Below, piece after piece: positions 23,845-34,849 of a DNA stretch of 64,000 bases. The position numbers and the translations under genes were made by a program. The stretch is from Pleurostoma richardsiae (taxonomy: Eukaryota > Ascomycota > Sordariomycetes > Calosphaeriales > Pleurostomataceae): NCBI GenBank assembly GCA_030052745.1, contig JANBVO010000021.1, positions 310,001 to 374,000 on the forward strand, in the 5' to 3' direction. The notes under the pieces were generated by a model. The model saw nothing but the letters and a program-made list of their open reading frames with translations. It was not told where the DNA came from and did no database searches. Position 1 is the first letter of the stretch. Each line of letters starts with the position of its first letter.

Positions 23845-25689
23845 TCACCAGGTCTCAGCAGTGTACTGACCGACGTCCTTCTTGAGCTCCCAGAACTTTT
23901 TGGCCTCCTCGCGCTCGAGGTTGCCCTTCTCCATCGCGACGTCTACGAGCGCCTCCTCGACGCCCTCGCCCATGCCCCTGCTAGATCCGCAGACGAAGAC
24001 GCGACCGTCGACCGAGTTGATGATCTCCCACACCAGGTCCGCCTGGCGGCGCACCTCCTCCTGGACGTAGCGGCCCTTGCCACGGCGGCTCTGCACAACG
24101 CGCTTGACCTCGTCCTCGTGCACGCCCCACTCGCCGCTGTAGATCTCGTCGACGAGGGCGTCACGGATGCCCTGGAGAACCCAGACTTTGTTGGCGCAGT
24201 TGGCGGTCTTGAGACGGCGCTGTACGAAACCGCGGAAGGGGGCGATGCCGACGCCGGCACCAATGAGAAGCATGGGGCCATCGGAGACGAACTGCTTGGC
24301 CAGCGGATTGGCCATCAGGCCCTTGAACATGGGAATGTAGATCTCGGGCTCTGTCTCGCCGTTCTTCTGCGCCTCGATGAACTTGAGCGCCTGCCTCTGG
24401 AAGAACCCCGAGCCAACGCCCGCGCGTGATCCCTCTCGCCAGTCCGCGGACTCATGAACCGTGACGGCGATTTCGATCAGGCGGTGTTGCTTCCCGTCGA
24501 GCGTCTCGTAGGACTCATGGGGATCGTTGGACAGCGAGTAGAAACGGGGCATCAATGGCTGCAGGACGGAGAGCAGGAGTTCCAGAGGAGGCTTCGCGCT
24601 GGGGAACGCGTGCAGAAGCTGAATTAGTGAGACGCTGGGGCCAGTACGGAAGTCGCAAAAGACACCCTGGCCCTCGGCGGAGCAGAGAAACATGAGGACC
24701 TTCTTCTCAGTATCATCGGTGGCATGCTCAGCAAGAACGCGGAGTATATGCTTTGTAGGTGGGTACGACTGAACGTCAGAGCACCAGGTGAGCAGGTCAC
24801 GACGGGTGGTTACCAGCTCCCGTGGCTTGTCGTCTCCCCATACGGTAGGCCATCTTCCTTTGGTAGTGCGCAGCAGAACAGGCTTGTCGCGGAGGAAGCG
24901 GGGAACGAGCAGCAGGTCGAGGATCTCGTCGACAATTCTCCCGTCGTTTGGTGCAGAGACGCCAATGGCGCCTCCAACCTTGAAATCAATCTCCTCTGCG
25001 GTTGGGTAGTTGGTGACATCGAGGTCAAAGTGGAAGGTTCTCTTCTCTGCGCCGGGGCGCGTCAACTCGCGTGCCTTGTGGACGCGGGCAGGGAAGACGT
25101 GATACGGAGGGTGAGGCTGCACAAACGACGGAGGCTGGATGGAAGTATCGAGTTCCTCAAGTGTAAGCTGCTCGCGGCTCTTGTCTGCAGTCGCTGCGTG
25201 CAGGTCGTCTCCCTTGTCGCTACCGAGGGAGATGGCCGAGTCGGTGGGTGAGGGCTGTCTGAGGGGCTCGAGGAAGGCGGTCTGCTCGGGGAGATCGTGG
25301 ACATTGGTGAGTTTAGTAGGGATCTCTTGGAACTTGAGGCACAAGGACCGGAATGCGTCGTTGTCGGGCAGCTGGACGTGCTCGTACTCGACGCGGTCCT
25401 TGTTTGCACCCTCCTTGCCAAAGCAGCATCCTCCGCCGCAGCAGCGCTGGACCAGCTGAGCAGTTGATTCGCCGGTGATGCGCTGCACATCAGCAGCGCT
25501 CTGGGAGATCAGCCGCGTCGAGGCGGGTGTGAGGCGTGGAGGATCGGAAAGGTGGGGCTCTTCCGCATCCTGCTCGTCTGCGGACTCGGAGTAGGTGAGT
25601 GAGGGTGCGATAGATGGGGTGCGAGGCTCGTCGTGAATGCTGTCGGCTGTCTGGTGAGCAGCCAGCATCTGGGCGAGCGGCGACAGCAT
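23845..25689 (-). CDS. FAD/NADPH oxidoreductase, diflavin-reductase type without flavodoxin domain
   Basis: A single 614-residue exon starting at the ATG at 25689. The N-terminal ~190 residues are disordered, with an unusual Cys/Gly cluster CCGGGCCFGK at about 84-93. From about residue 195 the protein follows the FAD/NADPH half of cytochrome P450 reductase, sulfite reductase and methionine synthase reductase: a connecting domain, the FAD motif RFYSLSNDP (about 381), the NADPH-binding GAGVGIAPFRGF (about 475), VFVCGSSRGMGEG, and a terminal Trp that in this family stacks on FAD. No FMN-binding flavodoxin module is present, so electrons would pass from NADPH through FAD to an unknown acceptor. 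The nearby P450 is a possible but unproven partner. The Cys cluster might bind metal or be lipidated; this is speculative. Confidence 0.85.
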   Translation of the reverse strand: MLSPLAQMLAAHQTADSIHDEPRTPSIAPSLTYSESADEQDAEEPHLSDPPRLTPASTRLISQSAADVQRITGESTAQLVQRCCGGGCCFGKEGANKDRVEYEHVQLPDNDAFRSLCLKFQEIPTKLTNVHDLPEQTAFLEPLRQPSPTDSAISLGSDKGDDLHAATADKSREQLTLEELDTSIQPPSFVQPHPPYHVFPARVHKARELTRPGAEKRTFHFDLDVTNYPTAEEIDFKVGGAIGVSAPNDGRIVDEILDLLLVPRFLRDKPVLLRTTKGRWPTVWGDDKPRELVTTRRDLLTWCSDVQSYPPTKHILRVLAEHATDDTEKKVLMFLCSAEGQGVFCDFRTGPSVSLIQLLHAFPSAKPPLELLLSVLQPLMPRFYSLSNDPHESYETLDGKQHRLIEIAVTVHESADWREGSRAGVGSGFFQRQALKFIEAQKNGETEPEIYIPMFKGLMANPLAKQFVSDGPMLLIGAGVGIAPFRGFVQRRLKTANCANKVWVLQGIRDALVDEIYSGEWGVHEDEVKRVVQSRRGKGRYVQEEVRRQADLVWEIINSVDGRVFVCGSSRGMGEGVEEALVDVAMEKGNLEREEAKKFWELKKDVGQYTAETW

Positions 25690-28600
25690 CTTGTCGCTGT
25701 GTTCTTCTCCTTGGCCTTTGCTGTCTTTGTTTTTGCCGGTGCCGGGGTTGGTGTTGCTGTCGTGGTGCAGAGGCCTGCACAGTGCGGTGGGTGGCGCGGT
25801 GAGGTAATGCGGCGAAAGGAAATGTGAGGTAGTGCGGCGTGTGCTAAAAAGTTGGACGCATGGCCGTGGAGCTGCCGGAATCAGTCTTTGCCAGATATAA
25901 GGCGACGGCCGAGCCAGCGTCGGTGCGTTCTTCGATGCGAAGTCTGTCTAGTTCTCTCTTAGTGATAAAAGAGTGCGTAAGAGTCAGATAATCAACAGTC
26001 AAGTGTATCTGACAAAGCACCAGAGGAAAGTGACGAGGCTGTGTGCGGGTCGGAGAGGAGGGTGAAGAGAGGAACGACAGAGGGGAGAGAATCAAGAGTC
26101 GGGCAGTTTAGAACGAAGAGGTGGTCGCCGATGGATCTTTTAGCTGAGTGGTACCAAGGCGGTCGGAGCTTAGTAGTGGATGAACAAAGAGTAGCCGCTT
26201 ATTACCTCAACGAAACGGACTGCCGCGGATGCATCTGGGCCCCTCCCTATCTGGCCTCCCTCCGCTCCTATTGTGGCTTCTGCATCACGATTCGACTGAA
26301 CTGACTGACTGACAGCCGAACCCGATGCCGGTCCCTGCCGAAGACCAGCTCATTCTGCCACTACCTACGGAACGGTGCCGGCCGTTGTCTATCTTTTCTA
26401 TGCGCGTACACTGTCTACTCCGTACACGTACAGAAGTGCCCCCTGCATGCTCGACATCCCCCATGCACGGATTGCTGTTGGGCTCCAATCGTGCCATCTC
26501 CTTGTCCAATTCCATGGAGAAGCCCGCTCTGCCGAGCCCTCAGTTATGGATCCGTGGTCGGTACCCTTCGTACGGTAGGCCTGCCAGGTTTGGCCCCGCG
26601 GAAACCTTGACCCGCACCACCCACACTGAACCTGACCTGCGGTTTTACAATTCGTACACGTATACGTACACATCGATATTCCTCGGGAACTCAGACCCCA
26701 ACGGTCCAAGACAATGTCGGCCTCCTACCTCTTTCCCGTACGACCGTGACATCCTCCTCCGCTCGTCTTCGGGTCCTGAAGCAATCCTTACCCGGTCGCT
26801 CGAATGGTCTAAGATTGCATCGCATGACACGGGAATTGGCCGGACTGCTCCAGAGGCGGCGGATTTTCGATGTCGCCACTCGCCATTCCGACCAACCACT
26901 CGCTTGCAACGATGGGAGACAATTGTGAGGTGATGGGCCCGGATGCTGCTCCCGGGCATTTTAGGCCCAGGAGGGCCATGTTTACCCCATCCTTGTCTCT
27001 CCCCAGCCAAGCCAGTGTCCCAGTGTCGGAGACTTTCTCAGAGCAGAACACGGTCTGGCGGAACCGGCAAGGGCTGGGAATCCACCATCTGATAATTCTG
27101 GTTGCCGGACCCACGGACTTGGGCTCCTAGCCCTGGTGCCGAGGTTCACCACTAACCGCATCCAACAGGTAACAGCCCTCTCGCTATCTTGGCTCTCTCC
27201 TAGTTTGCTTCCTGCCAGCCGCCGGCTCTTGCTAGTGGGAGACACGGAACATGCATGCTGCGCAGAGGTTGCGTGTAGGTGTGTTTTACGTACGTGTGCG
27301 CTGCGAGGAGGGAGGAGAGAAGCGAGACAAGACAGTCATTCATCGGCTGGCCGCCGTTTGCCGGCGGGCGCGGGCTGAGACGTCTAGGCGTCATCAGTGT
27401 AATCTTATCTCGTCATGCAGATCTAATCAATCAGCAGCGTCCAGGCCCTTTGTCCTGTTTATCAATCTAACTGTCCGACATCGGCGTCGCGTCTCATCCC
27501 CCTTTTCAGCAGGGCGAAACCCAACAAACCACTTGTCTCTGGTCAATCTGATAAAAACTCTTGGCAGAATGGCGAAATGACATTCATCTCCCTGCCTGTT
27601 GGTTCCACTGAGGCATCAACTCCAACGAGTCCACAGGAGGAGCTCCTCTCCTGTGAAGCCTGTCTTTTCCTGACATGTGTGGAGGCCTGAGCATGCCTCC
27701 TCCCTGCAGCCTGCTGACTCTTCCGATTCCGTACTCGTATCGAGGTTTGAAGATGCGCCCGTACCTCGTCGCGTCGATGAAAAACTCGAAAGTCCGCTCG
27801 GCTCCAGCGGACGTACTTCAGGAGAACCTCTTAAAATCTCAAGCCTCCCAACCCTGGAGATGGCAACGCCCGTGCCGAGCGAATAACACCGAAACAAGGG
27901 CTGCCATGTCCGCCCGCGTTCAGGCCTCGCATTTGCCCATCAGGGCCAATCCTGGACGAGTACGACGTCTTGCAGGCATCAATAAACAGAACACGTCGGC
28001 AAGGTTGGGCTGTCGAGCGATGATTCGGGGAAAGGTTTCCGGCATTCCTAGATGACTCTGTGATTCCACAGCCGTTCCCTGCGTGCTTTTTCTCCCCAAC
28101 CAGAAAGCCGATTCTCACAGGTCGTCATACATCCCAATGGAAAAATCCCTCAGGTTCCCGTCCCGTGAGTGCGGTGATATTCGGGGGCTTTTTCTTGGCT
28201 TCAAGGAAGCGGTGAGATCCGCGTTCGTCGATGAACTATCCTGGTATTCTGTGTCATGTTACGGAAGGACTCGCCTGGCGATGATGGTGCTACACGACGG
28301 CTGACCGGTATCAGAAGCATGCCGGATTTGCACAACCGTTGGCCACTACTCTACGAGAAGCGGTGAGTCTTGTGAGTCGCAGGCCTGTGCTGCTGACAGC
28401 GGCTGCGAGCACGTGAAGGCAGTAGTGAGGCGTTGTCACAGGCTTCGAACGTCTATCATGTGGACTAGCCGTGTAAAACCTTGAACGCCCCAACATAAAG
28501 TTATAGACCCGTCAAGGTCTAGTGGGAGTCTCCTATAACCATGCCGGTTCGCGTCGGTAGAGAGAATGCAAATCTCCGGGGCTCTTCGGGATCCTGCGGG

Positions 28601-30704
28601 CGAGGTTATCCAGTGGAAGCAAGAAGAGTATCCATTGCCTGGCAGACAGACCCGCGTAACTGTACTGGTAAAAGTGAGGAGTTACAGCGAAGAGTAATTA
28701 TCGCAGCCTATTAGGAGCCGCCCGTCCTCGTCGCCTTCTTCGGCGGAACGAAGCGAGAAACTAGATGTGAGGGATATGAGAAAATAAAATAGATGGAAGA
28801 AGGATAAGAGTCGGACAGCTTGCTTCCTTGCCCAACGTACTACAGTAGGCAAGCAAGGCAAACTAGCATCCAGCGGCCGGAGCCGAAGGTCTGGGGTTCG
28901 GATATCCCGCCGCCCAATCAAGCATGCAAAAAGATGCCAAGCCAAGAGACGCGCCGCACACGTTTCAGAAGAGTAAACTCGGTTCCAGCTTGTCCCTGGA
29001 TTTCACATCAAGCTTCGAGAAGTGCTGTGGCCCGTATATCCGGCGTGTGTCATTGCATTGTTGTATCTTGGAACGGGGACCGGTGGAGAAGGAGCAGAAA
29101 GAAGGGGAAGGCCCCAGCTCTTTTAAGCACGGAAACTTGAACCTAAGCATAAAGGATCCATGCGGCTATTGTTGCCCTCGGAGCCAGTCAGTGGGAAAGC
29201 ATGCTCAAACAAGCACCACAAGCTATTCTTGGTGGAACTCTTGGCAGACAATGCGATGGCAAGCGAGCTGATTCTCTCCGACTTCAGTCGTTTTGGGGGA
29301 CAAATTCCCTGCTCCGAACGAAGGATAGATGTCCTGCTCGCTCGAATAGTTACGCGGCCGGTTTGATAGCCCAGTCGAGCTTCCGAGGAAGAAGGGCCTC
29401 GTCACAGAGAGACGTCTCGGAGCCGTACCGGATTTCGGTTCGGGGTAGGGCAGTAGATTGGATCGATACGGTAAGCCGGCAGATATCAGATTCACGCCTC
29501 ACACCAAGTCACTGGGCTGCAATGGGCAGAGAAAGAAGAGAAACGCTTGAGAACACGCGAAGAGCCTAGTGGGATATAGATCTGCACCCAGAGAGCACAT
29601 TCGGTTGCTTGTTTCTTACCCCTAGCGATGTACGGCGCTGGCCATGCTATTGCTCCCAATGCCTGCAGTGAGCTCGAGACTTTTTTGGCGGCTGACAGCA
29701 CGGATCCGCTTCCTGTCACCACATGGTAGTGTTGCACGCCAAGAGGCATAGAGGTATGTTGCTATAACCGGTTGCTACATGATGGGAAACATAACATTTT
29801 ACTAACAGAGATCTTGTGAAACGCTAACAACCCCCTTGAAATCGCAGGCCCCAATCTGATACCGCGCATTTCGAAGCGCGGCTGTGGCTGATCCCGACTC
29901 CTTAGCTCGACCTCGTTTCAGATGGTCGCAAACCGAGGGTCAAGTCACAGCTCTGCCGCTTGCTTGCGCATCTTGCTGGATGTTGTCGACCAGCCGCTGC
30001 TGCTCTCACCGGGTGGACAGGCCCAAACCGGCTGTCGCCCTGTTCCAGCCGCCACGAAGCGGAGAAGCTCCGTCCAGGGTGCTCCTGTCACCCTGACCCC
30101 GTGGACGAGGAGACAGGTAATGTTGCAGGTGCCATACGGATGCCGTTGGCTTGGAGCCTCTGCTCCTCGTGGCTGCCGGTATTCCGGCGTCACCTTTCGC
30201 CTACGTGATCACCCAGCCAAGTGCCGCTGGATTTGGGTTCTTCAAGCCCGTCTCTCCCTCTCTTACTTGGACCTCTTGTTTCTTTCTTCCCTTTCCCCCG
30301 TCCTCGGCCCCTTGCCGAAAATCCACAGGCACGACCCCAGCTACTCTGATCTACACGGCTAGCTCCTTGAAGTTCTGATGCCAGCCTTGAAAGTTGTCCC
30401 AGGCCATACTTAGGCCGTACTACTTCGAAAGACCCGAAAGGGCGTCTCTCTTTCTCTTTGATCTTCGGCATCAGCCCGAACGAAGAGTCCATTTCCGTCA
30501 GACCCTGCAACCCCCTCTTTCATTTCTCTCTTCAGGCTACCTACCATCGATGGCAGCTGCTTGGAGACGAGCTCTTCGGCCGGTCCTACAAACGCCTGTC
30601 CTTCTTTATATCTCATCATCTACTTCACGGCCGACTCCCCCGTCATAGTCGCTACTGTCACTGTATATATCGTATCCTATTTCTCCCTGTCTTTTATATT
30701 CGCC
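25690..30704. other. 5-kb gene-poor spacer
   Basis: The right end is the promoter region of the P450 gene, and the left end is upstream of the minus-strand reductase. Purine-rich plus-strand DNA at about 26045-26095, which is CT-rich for the reductase, is likely its promoter. A tRNA T-arm-like remnant is at about 28871-28914. The many small frames show no protein-like conservation pattern. No transposon ends are seen. Confidence 0.4.
28871..28914 (+). other. tRNA 3'-half-like remnant
   Basis: The plus strand carries GGTCTGGGGTTCGGATATCC followed by CCGCCGCC, resembling a T-arm with TTC loop and a 3' acceptor strand. No matching GGCGGCG 5' acceptor or D-arm is found upstream, and the usual A58 of the loop is G. 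It is therefore not a functional tRNA as read; it may be a tRNA-derived relic or chance. Confidence 0.2.
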
Positions 30705-32391
30705 ATGTCGAACACATCGCTCCTCTTTGGAAGATACTTCGGGATGGACTCGGCCTCGGAATTGGTCACGTCAGCGCCTACAACAGCCAGAACCGGCCAT
30801 ATCAGCTACTATATTGCCATAGGAGCAGTATTACTTGTTGCGTACCTGTTCCGGGCCAGGCAATCCAGCAAATTGAACCGGGTAGATGCTCCGTTCTACA
30901 AGGCTTCCACGCTCAAGTGGATGTTCGACGCCGAGAACCTTGTTCGCGACAGCTACAACAAGGTGCGATGGGCCTGAGGGCCAGAAGGTGTGATTCGTCG
31001 CAGCTGCTAATATGTGGCAGTTCTATGACAAGGTATACCAGATCAAGGCTACGGAGGGCATGCAGGTCTTGGTTCCGGCGAAATTCATTGGAGAGCTGAA
31101 AGGCCTGCCAGAAGAAGTCCTCAGCGCCACCGAGGCTGTGAGCGAGGTCTGTCGGAATTGAGACCAACCACACCTCTCCAATAATACTAACGGCGAGCAG
31201 GCATTGATGAGCAAGTACACAAATTTCTGCCCTGGACACAATGCAGAAGTGCTGGCAACCGTCGTCCGGACTCGGTTGACCCAGAACCTAGCACGGCTGG
31301 TGCCCCAGTTGAAGTCCGAGATTGAGTTCATCGTGGCAACCGAGTTTCCAGAATGCAAGGATTGGACGTGCGTCAAGGTACAGCCGTTTGCATTGAGGAC
31401 GATCGCCAGGACGAGCGGGCGGGCATTCGTGGGCCCTTCAATCAACCGGAAGGAGGAGTGGATGGATACGAGCATTAACTTCGCCGTGCACATATTCCTT
31501 GCCGTGGTGAAGCTGCAGTTCTTCCCCGAGTGGCTACGGCCCATAGGGCAATACTTCATCACCGACCTACGCAAGATTAAACAGGACATTGAAAGAGCGA
31601 AGAAGATGCTGCAGCCTGTTATCGAGGAGAGGATACGGGACGTGGATTGTCCCGGCTACCAGAAACCGGACGACCTGATCCAGTGGCTTCTCGACACGAT
31701 GCCCAAGGAGGAACACACGGACTTCTACGCCCAAGCAGAGCTCCAGCTTATCTTGAGCGCAGCATCGATCCACACGACAAACAACCTCCTTGTCGACTCT
31801 ATATACGACCTCGCCGCAAACCCAGATGTTCAGGAAGAGTTGCGACTTGAGGCATGCGAGGTGCTCGAGGGCGAGTCAAATGGTTGGGCGCGCAAGGACA
31901 GCATGTCCAAGCTGAAGAAGATGGACAGCTTCATGAAGGAGGTGCAGCGGGTCTCGGGCAACGTCACCTCCTTCATCCGCAAGGTCATCCGGCCCATCGA
32001 GCTCCCGGACGGAACCTGCCTGCCAGCTGGCACCAAGGTGCTGGCGCCGCAGGCGGGCATCTCCAACGACGAGCGGTACTACCCCGAGCCAGAGAAGTTT
32101 GATGCCCTGCGGTTCTTCCGGATGCGCCACGCGTCCGCGGAGGAGATGAACAGGCATCAGTTTACAACCATCAACGACACGAATCTCAACTTCGGCGCGG
32201 GCAAGCATGCGTGCCCGGGCCGGTTCTTTGCGGGCAACGAGATCAAGATGGTTCTAGCGTACCTTCTCATAAACTTCGACTTCAAGCTGAAGGACGGCGA
32301 GGGGCGCCCGAAGCCGATGATGCTGATGATGTCCAAGACGCCGAACCCGAACGGCGAGGTCCTGTTCAAGCGGCGGAGCATCGAGTCATGA
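30705..32391 (+). CDS. Cytochrome P450 monooxygenase (ent-kaurene-oxidase-like)
   Basis: Exons 30705-30962, 31021-31146 and 31201-32391, with introns of 58 and 54 nt (the second with a TACTAACG branch site), give 524 residues, normal for a fungal P450. An N-terminal membrane anchor (ISYYIAIGAVLLVAYLF) tethers it to the endoplasmic reticulum. The I-helix oxygen-binding region reads AASIHTTNN, the K-helix ExxR is EVQR, and the haem loop is FGAGKHACPGRFF with Cys at about 466. The GKHACPGRFF form is typical of fungal ent-kaurene-oxidase-like and related indole-diterpene and gibberellin P450s, so the substrate may be terpenoid, but this is only family inference. An in-frame upstream ATG at 30561 is possible; 30705 puts the anchor in the usual place. 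Confidence 0.92.
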
Positions 32392-33274
32392 CAGAAGAAG
32401 TCGCAGGGCCAGACCGGGGAGAAGGGATGCAGAGCGGGTTGCGGCCCGATGACCAGTGAAGAAATGACAGGTGCAAACCTGCTTTGCTGTATGGCGAAGG
32501 GGCCTGGAGCTCTCAGGCCGCTGTGATATCATATATACTCACGTATATGAGAAAGGGCGAATGGGGCGAGCGAGCCACCGACCTCAGGTTTCGAGGTGCG
32601 GAGATGGGCTGAGATTGCCCTTTCCAACAGGAGGGCGATTGTCTCTCCTATCGGTCTTGGGGGCGGGAAGCCGCATTCTACAAACAAGGACAGAATAAAG
32701 CTGGCTCCTATTGATGGATATGATACTCTGACCCCTTTTTGTGTTCGGCGCCAACTCCTACACGTGTAAGACCTGCAGAGTCCCTTCCTCGAACCTGTCC
32801 CTCATCTCCCACAACTCGGAGCAGGTATTACCTTGCTATCATGCGGGCCGTGAAGGATGGATAAAAATCGCCGACAGGAGAAGTGGCCACCAAGCGACTG
32901 AGATTGGGCCTCAGGAGACACGGAAAGCGCCACGGCTTGGGACAGTGGACGGTGCCACTTGCTGCGCCGAATGTCCATCTCAAAACCAACCTCCGCCTCC
33001 CCAATCATCCCGTCTGTTGTTTGCCTACATCGACTCTGATTCCACACTAGACCACCGTCTAGATCATATTTCCGGTCACGAATCAGCACCATTCGTTACC
33101 ACCAACTCATATCCCCATCCATAACACATCGTTCATTTCAGCATCGTGTCCCAAGTTATACGTTCTCGCTTTAAAAAACCAAGGTGTGCCCAGCCCGGAC
33201 GCCCAAGGATCCAGATGAGGAGGACCTGAGTACCCCGCGCGCTTGCCTCGCCCACCAGGAACATCCTCTCCAAC
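32392..33274. other. Intergenic spacer
   Basis: Contains the 3' flank of the P450 gene and the leader of the next reading frame. No other feature is seen. Confidence 0.45.
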
Positions 33275-34114
33275 ATGTCCTCATCAGATGGAGACGTTTC
33301 AGAAGGCGAGGAGCCTATATCCAGAGCTCAAAGGGACCCTCCGCCAGTCTCTACCAACGCTGGCTCAACCACTCGAAGGGAGCTAGCGTCCACAACGCCG
33401 CAGCACACGCATGCTACCCGCTCGAGAGGGCCTGTCCCGGACGTGGAGACGAACAGGCTGCACCGCACCAGAACCACCCACCCTCGTTTGCGGCGGAGCG
33501 GACTCGTCCCTCTAGGACAGACCCCTCGGGCCAGTCCCAATCGTGGACGCATGGGCAGTTCGTCGAGCCCGGACTCTGAAGCCCAGTTACATCGTACCTC
33601 AGGTGGCCGGACAAACGCAGCCCGTCCCAGAAGCTCTGCCGTTACTGTTGAAAATCTCATGAGAGGGGTGCATGCCATGCAGCAGTCCGAAAATACCCGG
33701 CGCGGCGGCGGGCACGGCAGCACGACAGTCTAGGCGAACACGACCACGGAGGGCTACGAAGGCTACAGCCCGCAGCTCGGGAGAGGCGCACATGCGGCCC
33801 AGACGACTGGTCACCAGGCCCAGCAGACTGGCCACAACCCTGGCCCGTCATACGGCCGAGCGGCGGGGGCGCAACCTCCTACCAACAACCGCTCTGTGGC
33901 ACGCGCCCCGGGCCCGACCAGTCTAACAGGGGCGCAAGGTGGCGGGCTCCTTGCGAGGGCGACGGCCCGTGCTGCGGTCATTCAGGAACAACAACGGGTG
34001 GCCGCGCAGCTGCTCAGAGATCACCCATGGCTGGGGTACGAGAACCCGTTAGAGATAGAGAGCACTGATGATGATGATCACCCCGTTGTGAACGGATATG
34101 GGCCCAGTTCGTGA
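33275..34114 (+). pseudogene. Disordered-protein reading frame interrupted by one in-frame TAG
   Basis: From the ATG at 33275 one frame stays open for 152 codons, meets TAG at 33731-33733, then continues open in the same frame for another 126 codons to TGA at 34114. Both parts have similar composition: Ser, Arg, Thr, Pro and Gly rich upstream; Gln, Gly and Ala rich downstream, with a helical segment AVIQEQQRVAAQLLRDHPWL and an acidic end. This suggests one original gene. Three readings are possible: a nonsense mutation, stop-codon read-through, or a 66-nt phase-0 intron from 33668 (GTGCAT) to 33733 (TCTAG), whose donor is weak. No domain is recognised. It lies between the P450 and the methyltransferase on the same strand. 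Confidence 0.45.
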
Positions 34115-34849
34115 GGCGTGAGACTCCCGGAGACGCATATCATGACGAGTAAACGCCGGCTGGAAAGTTGATGTGCCCAGTATGACGAGGTCAGTTCGTG
34201 TGGTTCTCGCCATATCGTTTCAGTCCTTCTATGAGCCGGATGATGAAGGTCCTCCCAGCGGTCTTAGCTCCCTTGTTGCGTTTCCTGTCTCCAGGAGACG
34301 AATGTCAGCACCTACTTGCAAAGAGTTGCCAGCGAGCATATAGAGCGACAGAAACTAAATAGAATTCATATGAACGAAGGGTCCGCTTGGCTAATGAGAT
34401 CCTTGATCGAAAGTGTGTAGCAATCCCCGTCATAGACATGGAGTATTGGAGAGGATCCAAAGACGTGGTTGTTCTAGCAGTATAGATCTCTTTGGAGGAG
34501 ATGACATATTACCCTCCGGTCTCGTCCAATTCTCAATGCTTCAGAGATTTGAGTCCAGAGCGGGCTGTTGAGCACGGTCCTACGGGGACCACTGTGTTGC
34601 AGCATTGCAGCTTCTGAAACACTGAAGGGATGAGGGTATCGAGCTTCCCGTCTCGAAGCTCCACGGGGCAGTCGATCACCTCGGCTGTACTGAAGCTCCC
34701 GGGCCCTGGCCATGGCATTCTGATAATTCCATTTGTATTTATTTTATCCAGCGAGGCTGGTGAGAGTTGCTCCGAAGCCTGTCAAGTCATCAACTACGTC
34801 TCTGATCCTTGACAGAACGCCATATCAGTGAAGATGAACTGCAGTATGC
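34115..34849. other. Intergenic spacer
   Basis: 3' flank of the interrupted frame and upstream region of the methyltransferase gene. An additional 5' exon of the methyltransferase could lie here but is not evident. Confidence 0.4.

Noticed and set aside
26110-26195. TAGCTGAGTGGTA motif resembling a tRNA D-arm
   Set aside because: No T-arm or acceptor partner follows within tRNA length.
28682-28945. 87-codon minus-strand frame containing an IRTPDLRLRPLDA-like stretch
   Set aside because: Such stretches are typical artefacts of translating the antisense of tRNA T-arm sequence, so it is not treated as a protein.
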